Origin: Prinia subflava | Taxonomy: Eukaryota; Chordata; Aves; Passeriformes; Cisticolidae | Direction: 5' to 3' | Length of the DNA stretch: 64,000 nucleotides | NCBI RefSeq assembly: GCF_021018805.1 | Contig: NC_086254.1 | Location: 24,861,300 to 24,925,299, forward strand | Shown here: one piece after another, positions 1 to 12,200 of the stretch | Position numbering within the stretch: position 1 is the stretch's first letter | Layout of the letters: every line of letters begins with the position of its first letter | The notes under the pieces: model-generated | Databases searched by the model: none | Told to the model about the DNA's origin: nothing | The model's input: the letters and a program-made list of their open reading frames with translations, nothing else | Program-made: the position numbers and the translations under genes

Positions 1-1780
1 GAATAAGTATAGAACAAATCTCATTTGAGACAGAAAACACGATTCAGCCCAACTTGCTGCTTTTGTGTTGCTATTGAAGGAGAAAACACTTTATAGTAAA
101 TGCTTTTCATTGCAAGTAAGAATTTAGTATTTGCATTACAGTAACCTAGAGAGAACCCAGCAGAGACTGTCTGTGGCACAGACAAAAATGAGAAGAGATA
201 ATGATCATGTCTAATTAGGTTTTAAGCTCCTCTAGCTGAGAACTATCAACCAGACTAGGAGAATTCATAAGAACAGGGAGAAATTTGCATTATCACCTCC
301 CAGCCCACTTCATAGGAGCAGATAAAGGCTCGGGGATGTAGTTACATGCCCAAAGTCAAATGGAAAATCCATAGCAGAGGAAGAGACAGAACCTAAACCT
401 TCAGAATCTGCCCACACTCTTACTGGTTAAAGCCATCCTTCTTCAAAGGAGTTGGCTCAAGAAGGATGCACAGAACTGTGACCAGTGGCTCAGACTGCAT
501 GTAACAGGGACTGAAATGCTGAGGGAGAACACAGGTACATGGGAGGATTTAAAGAAAAGAGAAAAAGCCCAGAATTGCACAGGTAGAGCTGGGTAACCCT
601 GAAAGGACAACTGCCAGCACAGTGCTGCTAGGAGGCAAAGCATCACAGAGAAATAGTGAACAGTGTGCAGGAGGAGGGAGCAAGGGGAGCCAGGGTTGTC
701 TCATGCTAGAAAAAATACACAAATTCAGAATATAAACAGGCGCTTCCATGTCATTTCTTCAGGCCTGAGGAGGTGAGGTGTCTGTAAAAGGGCACAGTCA
801 ACAGAACACCAGTCATCCACGGGAAGCCAGAAACTCTTGAACAAGAGGTGCTTGAACTCACGTGCAAGGATTTGTCTGTTCCCTACCCAAGTGCGAAGCA
901 GGAAGTTCTTGACAGCTGCAAACACACACCTCTGTGGTAAAGAGATTTCAGTCCAGCAAGGGTAACCATTTGTGTTTGCTGGATTAGGAGACATCTGGGC
1001 TTAGATGAGAAGAGCTCCCAAGCTAACAGAATTACACATACCTGTCCACTGGTCAGGTACCAGTGCCTACACAGCCCATTACTCACATATTCACACTGAT
1101 CTTTGACAGTTTTTGTTGTTTTTTTTTTTTTTTTAAAGACAGAATTCCTTTAGGAAATAGTCCCCATACTAGAGTCACAGCTCAAGAAATGGTTCCAGAA
1201 GGGTGACTGCTTATCAAAGGTAAAATTACATGTCTCAATCCCATCTCCAGAGCTGAGTCTGTAAAAGTGAGCTCAAAAATAAAGTAATAGTCATAACAAT
1301 AATGACTATTCTATCTGCCAAAGCAGAGCAACAAGCAAGAAACCAGTGTTCCCATGGTGTATTGTCAGTCTTGCCATGTACTGTGGCACAACCAGGACTT
1401 TCCTTAAAATATATCTCAGGATTGAGCACTTGAGCTGATACTAAACTCAGCATTAAAGGTTGGTCTCCTTGTTTAGAGACCTTAAACATGCACCAGCGTA
1501 TCTTCCTGGCTGCTGAAATTTGCTTCCATTTGTTTTGAGAAATGGCTGTTGTCAAGCTGAAAATGCTGGACAGGCCAATGGAAGTACAGTCTAATCGTGA
1601 TAAATCTGGGTATTTTTTTCCACTCCTCCACCATCAGAACAAGCCACTTCAGTTTGAACACGGGCCAGAAAAATTACACTGCCTTTTGTAGGGATCCACA
1701 AACATGATATCTTACAATCTGCCCAACCTTGTATTGATTTGGGTTGGAAAGGAGGTAAGAAGGAAGTGCAGCACCGTGCT

Positions 1781-1851
1781 GGTCCCAGAGTGAGCTCAGT
1801 CTCCGGTCCCAGAGTGAGCTCAGTCTCCGGTCCCAGAGTGAGCTCAGTCTC
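1781..1851. repeat. 24-bp tandem repeat, three copies
   Basis: Three near-identical head-to-tail copies of a 24-bp unit starting GGTCCCAGAGTGAGC begin at 1781, 1805 and 1829. Only the end of the last copy diverges. Because 24 is a multiple of three, short open frames on both strands cross it and give a repeated eight-residue peptide. I see no other sign of coding. Confidence 0.93.
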
Positions 1852-4643
1852 ACGGTTCACACAGCACACGTGCAGAGGAGTGTGCAGCACATGTGGCAGG
1901 GCCCCCAGACCTCCTGCAGACGGGTCAGTGCCCAAGGGCTGCCTGCAAGGAGAGGGGCTGTGAGGCAGAAATGTCGCACGGGGTTCTGCAGGGTCTGGAA
2001 TAAGCACTCGTCTTGCTCACAGAGTCTTTTGCAACTGCAGACAATTTGCACGGTTCATGTTTTCTTTTGGAAGCTGAGAGAACGATCCCTGCCCTGCTCT
2101 CTGTGAGCTTGCAAGGGCTGCCCTTGGATCTGTGGCACCCAGGCCAGCAGCTCTCAGAGTATCAGCTGAGCACAGCTCCACCAGAGAAATAACAATCCAG
2201 AGGCAGTGCTCTTCCGTTAGTAGAACAGCTCAGGGAATCTTTTAAAAACCCTAAAATTTTATAGCAAAATACCCAAGTGACAAATTCTTTGGAGGTGACA
2301 ATATGTAGGAGAATTAGCAATGGGAGGGAAGCAGAATTTCTGAGTGTTATTATATTGCCATTAACTTTCAGATCTCACTGTGAGTGCTTTGTTGCACCTT
2401 GGTTTGTAGTGATGAGTTAAGCTTTCTAATGACACTTTTTTTTAAGCATCTAAAAACCTTTACATTTTTTGACTTCCAGTAAGTCTGTAAAACCTGAAGT
2501 GCTCAAAAACTTCTGTTTTGAACAACCTGAATAGTGTCCATCAAAGCAAACATCCTAAAACTCCTCCTTTTGAGGCACTTGTTGAACACTATCATCTTGA
2601 AATGTCAGATTCACACATATTTAAATGATTTGACAGCTTCCAAGAAGGCACCTGATAAGCATCACATTCAAGTGTCAAGAAGCACAGAGAAAAAGTGCCA
2701 AAAAAAGTTCAATCAGAAGAAATCGTATCAGCTATTAGATGAGCATTATAATGCAGTTACTACTAAAAAAGACTTCTCATTTAAATGGAAAATAAACTTT
2801 CCACACAAGACAACTATTTTTTTAAAGGTCTTACATTTCCCCATAGCACCTCCCATGTTTACCATTCATGAAATCTTCCAGAAGCTGAATCCAGACAGCA
2901 GCGCCCGCCGGTCCTGGGTGAACACCTCAAGACCACTGTAACTGAGCCATTGGAAGTGCCACATTTGGGTTTTTGTGTGGGAGACAGTGGGTGTTATGAG
3001 AATTCACTATCCTCACATAAAACCTTTAATGCCTTCTGTCGGCTGTCTAAAAGCTGAATCTCTAAATGGGAAGATTCTTGAAAAAAAATCCTGGCCTTGA
3101 TTTGCATATGCTCCAGTTATTTCATTGCAGCAAATACTATGTGTGTTTTATATAGGGGCTTGAGGCTTACTGTGTGTTTGTGATATGCTTTGAGATCCTC
3201 TGATGGGAGGTGTTACCTAAATACAAGTAATTTGATGCTGAAGTGTCTAGAATTCCCAGTGGACATCTGTACTCGAGCCCTGCTGCCATCACAAATGAAA
3301 AACATTTGGAATCCTTAATGTGATTTTTAATGGACATATGTTCATAACACAGTGCCACCAATTTGGCATATTTAGTGTCTTCTCAAGAGAAGCCCACAGT
3401 TTGTATAGCAAGATTGTGGGAGGTTAGGATTGCAGTGTTAGAAAATTTGCACAACACCTGCCTGACTGTAATTTAATTGGCAGAAATTAATGCTCTGGGT
3501 TTGGGAATTTTTCTCCTCCTCTCAAAACCTAGAGACACTGGGACTGAATCTGCTGTACTATGATGTTGTATGTAAGCTTTTATATTGATTTTACTTGTGC
3601 TGCAATATGATAATTTTCTGGTCTACTGTCTTCCTGACAACTGAGAATTGCTGGCTTAATCTCAGTTATTTCTATGTACACTGAGTTACCTGGCCAGCAA
3701 AAAGCACTCAGTATTTCTATACTTCTCTGAAAATGGGGTCTGCTTAATATTACTAAAGATTATGCTTCATTTGATTTTTAATGAAGGTACTTTATGATGT
3801 GTTTTAAAAGGAAAATATTTCTGATCAGCTCCACCAGCAAGACAGTATATGGACTCTGAAGTCAAACAGCAGCTCTGTCATTATTAAATTGGTTTTGGAT
3901 TTTATCTTTGCTTACATCACAGCCCTATCTGGAGCAGTCTTTAGCACCTCTTATCCTACCAGATTTTTGTTTTCCTTTTCAGGAATGTTTGGCCTTGCCA
4001 TGCATCAAGGACAGCCCCTCTTACCTCACTGTTTTCTTCCCTTATTTACAAAACATAATAAAAGGCTTTGCGCAGGGGATAGAGGGTACAGTCCCAGGGG
4101 GTGTTCCTGCAGTGGGAGAGTCAGCTCTGCAGTATTTCAGACTTGCAGGGTGGGAAAGTGAGCTGCAGTCCTGATCCCTACTGCTCTGCCAGCCTGGATT
4201 TTTGGGGGTTGCAAGTCACTGCTGGCTGCCTCAGCAAGAACCTTGCCTCACAAACCTGAGCACCAGCTGGGTTTGAACACCCTTTATGCAAGATAAGTGG
4301 ATTTTGTTGCTTTAGAGAACTCCCTGAAATTTAACTGGGAATCCCAGGTTTCCTGTTCTGCAAACTACCAATGACAACCATGGTAAAACCCCATCAATAC
4401 AAAAAAGTCACAAGTGGGCACAAAAGTATCACCTTATCCAGGCTCCAGACTGGGTATAGATAGAGTGAGAGAAATGGCAGCAGAGTTATTCCTACAGTTC
4501 TATTTGACTGAAATACTTCAGTCTTCACACACCCAGACTACATGGACAAATAGACATAAAGACCGCCTTTCTTCATAGTCACAATGGTCTAAAATGGAAA
4601 AGGGGAACCTAAAGACAGGCCTGCAGAAACAAAGACGGGCTGA

Positions 4644-4683
4644 AAGTGTCTGAGATCACACTCAAGTGTCTGATATCACACAG
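4644..4683. repeat. 20-bp tandem duplication
   Basis: Two adjacent 20-bp copies starting AAGTGTCTGA, at 4644-4663 and 4664-4683, differ at a few positions. This is a local slippage duplication with no evident function. Confidence 0.85.
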
Positions 4684-5366
4684 AGATAACCCTCAGAATT
4701 AGAGGAGTAGTAGTGGCTGTTGATATCAGATAGTGCCACAAGTGACACAGATGCAGACTCAGGTCTGTGTGTGTGCACATGCACACACTTCACCCACAGA
4801 ACAAGAGTGTGCAGCCCCAGTCCTCAGCAGTTCTGTGCTTTTGCTCTGAGTACTGATTTAGGGATGGGTTAATATTTTATGACACCTCCTCCCCATACAC
4901 CTCCCAGTAAAATAAAACATAATATTTGAAAGAGGAGGTTAATTATTGAGACACTTGTCGCTCTGCCTCTCCTGATGTTGTAGCAATAGAAAATAACTCT
5001 TTCGTTTGCAAGAGCCTAAAACAAGCCACAAGCAAAACTTCCTTGCCTACGCTGAAGGAACCCCAACACTTAGATTTCTGTTGCTTGGGATTTTTTTAGC
5101 ATTGCATAGACAAAAATAACAGCTGTGGGCCTTGTGTATGCCGTGGTTATTCAGGCCTGTCAGTGCTCACTGTCGAACTTTATACCCAGATCAGGCAATG
5201 TTCCCAAGGTGAGTAAACACTCCTTGGACGAGCCTCCACTTCACAGCCAACTAGTGACCATCTGCCTACAAAATGTGCCAACTGCACTTTGCCTCTGTGC
5301 GTGACCTCTGTGTTCCTGGTTCCAGAAACTCTTTGTACTCAACCTTTCCCACACACCGAGACGTTA

Positions 5367-5374
5367 TGACGTTT
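5367..5374 (+). promoter_or_regulatory. CRE half-site-like element upstream of PCK1
   Basis: TGACGTTT lies about 300 bp upstream of the inferred PCK1 start, within a short CpG-containing stretch. It resembles a CREB/ATF half site. In mammalian PCK1 the zone near -250 binds C/EBP and AP-1 family factors, so the position is plausible, but binding is inferred from motif alone. Confidence 0.35.
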
Positions 5375-5492
5375 TTGATTTCAAAGCCAAATTGGATCGA
5401 AGTTTGGTTAAACTGCTAAATTTTGTAACTGCTTCAAAACATCAAACCCAGGGGCTAAGAACCTCTGCTTTCAGCATTCATTAATCAGGCCT

Positions 5493-5506
5493 GTTAAATG
5501 ATTATC
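5493..5506 (+). promoter_or_regulatory. HNF1-like site in the PCK1 promoter
   Basis: GTTAAATGATTATC has two HNF1-type half sites (GTTAA and GATTA-TC) with one extra base of spacing compared with the usual consensus. It sits roughly 165-180 bp upstream of the inferred start. The mammalian PCK1 promoter carries its kidney-important HNF1 element (P2) at a similar distance. Position and motif agree; binding is not shown. Confidence 0.5.
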
Positions 5507-5580
5507 CCGCCAGGGCTGCTTTGTTGACAACTCTGCATGATGACAATGTCAGTGGCACTGTCCCAAGACACATCCAGTGG

Positions 5581-5588
5581 TGATGTAA
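5581..5588 (+). promoter_or_regulatory. proximal CRE-like element of PCK1 (TGATGTAA)
   Basis: TGATGTAA lies about 85-90 bp upstream of the inferred start, where rodent PCK1 has its main cAMP response element (TTACGTCA, or TGACGTAA on the other strand). The bird sequence differs from that at one base, where the CpG cytosine is T. The result also fits the C/EBP-ATF composite form TGATGNAA. A nearby inverted pair, TGAC-aat-GTCA at 5541-5551, may be a second bZIP site. Confidence 0.45.
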
Positions 5589-5639
5589 AGGACAAGCCTC
5601 CCTCACCTCAACTGGTGGGATGGGCACTACCACGAAGAA

Positions 5640-5646
5640 TATTTAA
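5640..5646 (+). promoter_or_regulatory. PCK1 TATA box
   Basis: TATTTAA is followed about 25-30 bp downstream by the inferred start of exon 1 (near 5670) and then by a splice donor at 5720/5721. PCK1 is known as a TATA-containing, liver and kidney regulated promoter, and no CpG island is present here. The exact start base is not determined. Confidence 0.75.
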
Positions 5647-5669
5647 GGAAGGAGGTGCATCCTTGGAAA

Positions 5670-5720
5670 GCAGCAATTGCAGGAGAGCTCCAAGGCAAGT
5701 GAAACGGGCTCAACTGAAAG
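5670..5720 (+). other. PCK1 exon 1 (5'UTR, non-coding)
   Basis: This exon is inferred from the TATA box and a GT donor at 5720/5721 (AAAG before GTACGG). It has no ATG. A better match to the donor consensus, but of the GC type, lies earlier at 5694/5695 (AAG before GCAAGT), so the exon could end there. The intron that follows is only about 260 bp and contains a branch-like GCTAACA near 5954. Confidence 0.55.
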
Positions 5721-5771
5721 GTACGGCAAAATCCTCTCTGGAATACATCTCCACCTTACATAGGCAGTAAG

Positions 5772-5840
5772 TAGAATTGCCTCTATTTATTCCACCTTAA
5801 ATTAGTAGAATGGCCTCTATTTTTTGCACCTTGAAATTAG
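5772..5840. repeat. imperfect 34/35-bp duplication in PCK1 intron 1
   Basis: Two adjacent copies of a unit starting TAGAATNGCCTCTATTT occur at about 5772-5805 and 5806-5840, a few mismatches apart. The duplication lies some 100 bp downstream of the transcription start. Confidence 0.8.
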
Positions 5841-5982
5841 CAGTGATTCAAATTCCCTAGCTTGATTTTAAATCAGTACATAATCAAGTCCACTGCAAAT
5901 TCTTTGTGCTACCTGTTGTTAGGCTTTGTGACACCGGTTAGAACATAGAGTTTGCTAACACGCCTAATCTATTTGATTTTAG

Positions 5983-6257
5983 ATTGTGATCAGTATTTTA
6001 CAGCCAGCAACAAGATCCACAACAGCTTCAATAATGCCCCCACAGCTGAAAGCCGAGATGAACGTCATGCCCAAGGTTGTCCAGGGGGATTTGGAGAGTC
6101 TGTCTCCAGAAGCAAGGGAATTCATCGAGACGAATGCCAAGCTGTGCCAGCCCGAGTGCATTCACATCTGCGATGGCTCGGAAGAGGAGAACAAGAAACT
6201 CCTGGACATCATGGTGGAACAAGGCATGATCAAGAAGCTGAACAAGTATGAGAACTG
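5983..6257 (+). CDS. PCK1: PCK1 exon 2 (start codon, residues 1-75)
   Basis: The acceptor is best placed at 5982/5983, after a pyrimidine-rich stretch; a weaker AG at 6003 is possible. Coding begins at 6034 and the donor is GTGAGT at 6258, splitting codon 75 (Cys). The exon encodes the N-terminal lobe with the conserved segment [16 protein letters not shown]. Residue 70 is Asn followed by Lys71; human has Lys at both. Confidence 0.93.
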
Positions 6258-9200
6258 GTGAGTAGCCTAAATGAAGTCAAGTATCATCTCAGAATTGGAA
6301 AATTCATTTTCTGTCCTGTTTACTTTAAAAACTTCTTATAACTCTCCAGTATTTGCTTTCCATGAACATTTTGGAACTTTAGCTTACATAGGTGAAATAT
6401 TCAGGAAAAGCAAACTTTTTCCTCTAAAAATTAGCATAAAGCATATTATTCAATTGGACTATCAAGTGTACATTTTCTCTATTGATTAGTTACATCAGGG
6501 AACTGAAATAATGTCATGAGACTTACTCAACTTATCATTAGCAATGGCTAAATATTACTGAGCAAATCTTCTTTTGAAGAATTCTACTGTTTTAGCCAAT
6601 TAGTTTATTCATCGCATACTTTTTTGTGGCATTCAAATAGGTCTGTGGGTGTTCAAATATTATTCAGTACAGGCATTATTCATATCGTGCCGATGAGCTT
6701 TGACTCTAATGTATTCTGCAAATACTTTTTTCAAATATTTCATCATTTCTCCCCACTAACTGAACATGAAAGGAGAATATTAACAACAAGTGCATCCTCG
6801 AGAATTACGTGCCAACCACGAGATCTCCATGGGAGAAATCTGCAAAGACTTTTGAATAACTAAGTGCAGGAATTTGGCAATCTGTTTGCAGACTATTTGG
6901 GAGAGAAAAGGGCAAGATTCACCAGATAAATTATTCATTGTTAATTATATGCTTAGCTGTAGTGATGATGGTTATGACAGCCCAACTAGAACATTTTTAT
7001 ACTCGTGGAAAATTTCGATGCACAGAGGTGAAAATGTAAAACAATCCCCTCTATTGTAAATAGATGGCAAAAATTCCTTGGAGGGAAAAAAGAATCCCCT
7101 TTAATAAACTCCTTCACATCTCATGATCGTGCCTATACTCAGGATTTCCTTCACAATGCCTCTAACTTAAGGGACTATGCCAATCCACTAAGCTGGGTTC
7201 TGATCCCTCTGGCACTTAGACCAACACTTAAACTACTTTCCTTGGCATCCACTTAGCTTGAGGCATCATTTTTGTGGTCCCCATACAAAACAACTTCACA
7301 CTGATAAGAATGAGAATTAAACAAGATTAACTTTTCCCTGAAAGTTAGCAACACAGAATAAGGCTGAGATAAGAGGCAAAGGAGTATTAACATGTAACAA
7401 CAATTTCCTGGGCCATATTATTTGTTATTATTACTAGAAAGTCTTCAAAGAGTTTGTGTGAGAGAAAGTTTCTGACTGATTATTGAGATTATCTGTTATA
7501 CTGTTTTGTCACTAATTTTTGCCTTACAAAGCATTGTTTTAGCAGCCTTTTGTGCTAGAGTGGTCCTATAGAAGAGTAGAAATGCTATAATGATCATTAA
7601 AGTCTAATTTCCTGATTTTTGGTGAAATGCAGCTGGTTGGCTCTCACTGATCCAAGAGATGTGGCAAGAATTGAGAGCAAAACTGTCATCATCACTCAAG
7701 AGCAGAGAGATACCACTCCCATGCCTAAAACTGGAACGAGCCAGCTGGGGCGCTGGATGTCTGAGGAGGATTTTGAGAAAGCCTTCAACACCAGGTTCCC
7801 AGGCTGCATGCAAGGTAGGCAAGAAAAAGATGATTGACACTGAACTTTGAGCATTGCTGAGACACTTACTACAGTTGCAAATTACTGTAATCTTTAAAGA
7901 AGAGTTTGAGCTGAAGCTTTATACCCCCAATAGTCACTTCACTGATTTCATACAGATCTTTGCCATAGACCCAAAGAGCTGGGCAAGGACAGTCCTCAGT
8001 CTCCTTCCAGCACTCTTGTTTTCCTAAAGAGTGTCAAAGTAGGAAAATTTGTGTGACTTGGTTCAGGAAGTCACACAGCAACTGAGGAGCAGATAGGAAG
8101 TGAAATGAGAATGAAGGACCCTCCATCCACAGCAATAATTTCAGATTCAGGGATTTCCACTAACGGAGAACTTGGCCTTCACTCCCCCTCACTCCTAGAC
8201 AATCTGTCTGAACTGCTGCTTTCAGCATTTAAGATAAATCTCCTTGTTACACAATTAGACAAACAGAAAGCTGCGCCTCTTTAAACATCATCAGAAGCTC
8301 TCACAAGACAAACAGCTTTTAAAGGACTGAGAAACAACCACCATGTTAATAAAGGTTACTTCAGATGTTCCTTGTTTTGCTCTTGACCACATCTTGCTGC
8401 TCCCTGTTTTCCAGGACGTACCATGTATGTCATCCCCTTCAGCATGGGACCTATCGGGTCACCTTTGTCCAAGATTGGGATCGAGCTGACCGATTCACCC
8501 TACGTAGTGGCCAGCATGAGGATCATGACACGGATGGGAACAGATGTTTTGAAAGCCCTGGGCAACGGGGAGTTTGTAAAATGCCTTCACTCAGTTGGGT
8601 GCCCTCTTCCGCTAAAAGGTAAGAGCCATAAAAAATCCCAGGAGCCATTAAAAACCCCAGGAGCCATTAAAAACCCCTGGAAATTCCCAGGGCTGTGCTT
8701 TGGAGCCGAGTGCCTGTCCTCAGCACACGGGACACCCTCATCACAGAAGACCAGGGTGGTTTTGTAACAGCATTAGGTTCAAAACTCAGTTAAAGGAATC
8801 AAAGCTCAACGAGAGTTATGATGGAAAGCAGATTATTATCCCTAGTACTTACCAAGGATTTCCTTGAAGCATCTGGTGTGGGTTGCTGTCAGAGGCTCGA
8901 TGCTGATGAAACAACAGCGTGATCAAGCATGGAAATTGCTGCATTCATGAGTACAACATTCTGTTCTGCAGAGCCATTAATCAACAACTGGCCGTGCAAC
9001 CCGGAGCTGACGCTGATCGCTCATCTCCCGGATCGCAGGGAGATCATTTCGTTTGGCAGCGGCTACGGGGGAAACTCCTTGCTGGGGAAGAAATGCTTTG
9101 CTCTCCGAATTGCCAGCAGGCTGGCCAAAGAGGAGGGCTGGCTCGCAGAGCACATGCTGGTAAGAGCTATTAAATCTCGTGTGTTTGAACAGCCGTTAAA

Positions 9201-12200
9201 CCCCAAATTAGAGCCACGTAAATCCATCACCCGTCTGGCCGTCAATGAAATTAGTCTCATATGGATAGTCCTGTAACTTTAGACAGAAATCTGTCATGTG
9301 CCAGGCTCGTGAGGAGTAGAAAACTGCTTGCAAGGCCAAGTACTAAACATTTAAAGTAGGACCTCTAATGGCATAAAACAAGCAAGATTTGGAACTTCTG
9401 AGAGTGACTGCTTGTAGGCAGACCCATGTACTTGAGCAGAGCCTGAACATCATCACTGGGCCAAATTATAAAGAGGTCTGTGCACTCAAAAACCTGAAAA
9501 TACCTGATTTTCTAAGGGAGTTCTGCTGTGTAACCTCCCTGGCTTTTAATTTCTGCTGTCCTTTAAACATTCTACCACCATAAAATACCACTGAAAAAAA
9601 AGAATTTCAAAATGCATAAGAGAGCAGCCTTAGACAAAATATCTGTGGTCTTTGAGAAGAGCAGAAAGTATCCATGCACAAAGTGCTTTCCCCTCACTCC
9701 ACTTGTGCAGCCAAAAGAATATTGCCTGGTTTTCTTCTGTCTCGAAAGAAAAACACAGATGTATGTAGTCTTAAATCAGCAAAATAAAAATAAATGTTTA
9801 TGATATACAGACCTAACATTTAAAAAAATATAAGAATTTCTTACAGATATTCTAATGGCAAAAAAAATTGACTCTCTGATTTAAAAAATACAGCTTGAGT
9901 TATTTGTCAACAATATTATGTGGTATTTCTTCTGTAGGAACAAATGTGCATAATTTCATATTTTATCATTTCCACTTGATGGGAGACAATCTCCAAAATG
10001 AAAAGTGCAAGAAAAAAAGACTATGTTTAACAGTTGCATTAATTTTTCAATAGATCCTGGGAATTACTAATCCAGAAGGTAAAAAGAAGTACTTTGCTGC
10101 AGCATTCCCTAGTGCATGTGGAAAAACTAACTTGGCCATGATGAACCCAAGCCTGCCAGGATGGAAAATTGAGTGTGTGGGTGATGATATTGCCTGGATG
10201 AAATTTGATGAACAAGGTATGGAAATTAAATTGGAATGTTTTACAGGTTGCTGTAGGTGCAGTAAGACATGCTACAAACTTTGGAGAGAATTAAATCAGT
10301 ATGATTTACTTATATTTTGTCATTTGACTTCCAGGCAACTTGAGGGCAATCAATCCTGAAAATGGCTTTTTTGGTGTCGCCCCTGGAACTTCAGTCAAAA
10401 CAAACCCCAATGCCATTAAAACCATATTCAAGAACACCATCTTTACCAACGTGGCAGAAACCAGTGACGGAGGGGTTTACTGGGAAGGCATTGATGAGCC
10501 CCTGCCAGCTGGAGTAACAGTGACCTCATGGAAGAACAAGGATTGGACCCCAGACAACGGTACCTGGCCCACACCACGGCCCTCTCTTGGCTTTCTTTGA
10601 AATTAATGAACAAATTTAAATTAATTCATGACCTTTCCATTGTGTTCCGTGCAGGAGAACCTTGTGCTCACCCCAACTCCAGGTTCTGCTCCCCAGCCAG
10701 GCAGTGCCCCATCATGGATCCTGCATGGGAGTCTCCCGAGGGCGTTCCCATCGAGGGGATCATCTTTGGAGGCCGCAGACCAGCTGGTAAGAGAGGCAGC
10801 AGCCACGTTTCCAGGCTGAAATGCTGCCCACAGAAGGGTTAACACACAGCTGGGCACAGACACAGGTTTTGCTTTCACAGCTGCAAAGGCAAGGAAATAA
10901 CCACATTAGTCCAATTTCTCCTTTGGCACACACACTGCCAGCCACTGGTCTTTCAGTGTCTGAGTTGTTTGATGTTAACACTAAACAGGTAATAATAGTA
11001 AAGGGCTGCAGGGAGATCAGGACCCACCAACATGGGTAGTAGACACATAGAAAATAGCTGTACTGGTCTCAATATGCCTCTAGTTTAAGTAGTTTAGTTA
11101 GCAAATATTAGAGAAATGAATCCGTTTTAGATAGTTTAAAGAAAAGGAAGTAAATTAAACTGTTCTGCTAAAGGTCACCTAAAGTTGGAAAAGAAATAGA
11201 AGTAATGCTATGTCTGAGGCTAATATGACCACAGGACCAGATTCTATTTCCACTAAAATCTGCTGGAGATTCTGATGTCCCAGATGTCTCCCATTGGATG
11301 TGTTCAGTAATCAGTAGCCAGTTTTGAAAACATTCATTTAAACTTCTTTCCTGTAAGAGGGCAGGAAATAAACTAAATAAATAATAAAAAAAATTTAGAA
11401 TACATTATCCAGTAATATGCATTTAGCACTATCTCAGCAAAACCTGTCATAAAAATGTTTCTGGACCTCTAATTACTGAAGTGATTTTGTTCTTTATAGG
11501 TGTCCCTCTTGTATATGAGGCCTTTAACTGGAAGCATGGAGTATTTGTAGGAGCAGCCATGAGATCTGAAGCAACAGCAGCTGCTGAGCACAAAGGTAAA
11601 TCAAAATTTAATCTGCCTACCTGTATTAAAAGCAAGCCCCTCTGGACTGCCTGCCCTCTCCTTCCCCCTGCTCTTTCACATTTCAGTCTTGGCAGCTAAT
11701 TTTGCAACCTGTGCATTTTCACAATAGAAAATATTTGTACTGGAATTAACAGCCAAATTCTCTGTAAAAGTCAAATTAAGCAAAATAATCCCTTAGGTGG
11801 CAAGCACACAGAGCAGGATGAAGGCCCAGGGTTGCCAGAAGCCTTGACAGGGAGTTCTTGTTACAGTCTGGGATAAACAAATTTAAATTTTCTCTTCTGC
11901 TAGAGCTCAACATAAATGCATGAATGATAACCATCTCTTGAGGATCTTCATTTAAGCTGCTTGACCTGAGATTTAAGAAATTTAATAACAAAAATTAATT
12001 TAATTTGAACCGTTTGTGCATCAAGGATAATGCTTGTGTTGTTTCTTAAAGCTCTTTGGTTCAGAAGGATGGTGAAGGGATCATGGGTACTAAACCCTGG
12101 GAGGATCTGATCCTTTGTGCTTTAGAATAAATGTGATATTTATTCCCTTACCTTCTCCATCTGTGTTTGGAACAGGCAAAGTCATCATGCACGATCCCTT

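Larger units (their letters stand above)
1..5480. other. non-coding region upstream of PCK1
   Basis: I recognise no exon here on either strand. The open frames are short and have no recognisable domains; in particular I see no zinc-finger array of the CTCFL type that neighbours PCK1 in mammals. The sequence is AT-leaning, has a T-tract near 1118-1134, two small tandem duplications listed separately, and no clear transposon. The last few hundred bases before 5.5 kb probably contain distal PCK1 regulatory sequence, but this is inferred from position only. Confidence 0.6.

Noticed and set aside
5537..5770. 77-residue plus-strand frame over the PCK1 promoter and exon 1
   Set aside because: It starts upstream of the TATA box, so it would not be in the mRNA, and it resembles no protein.
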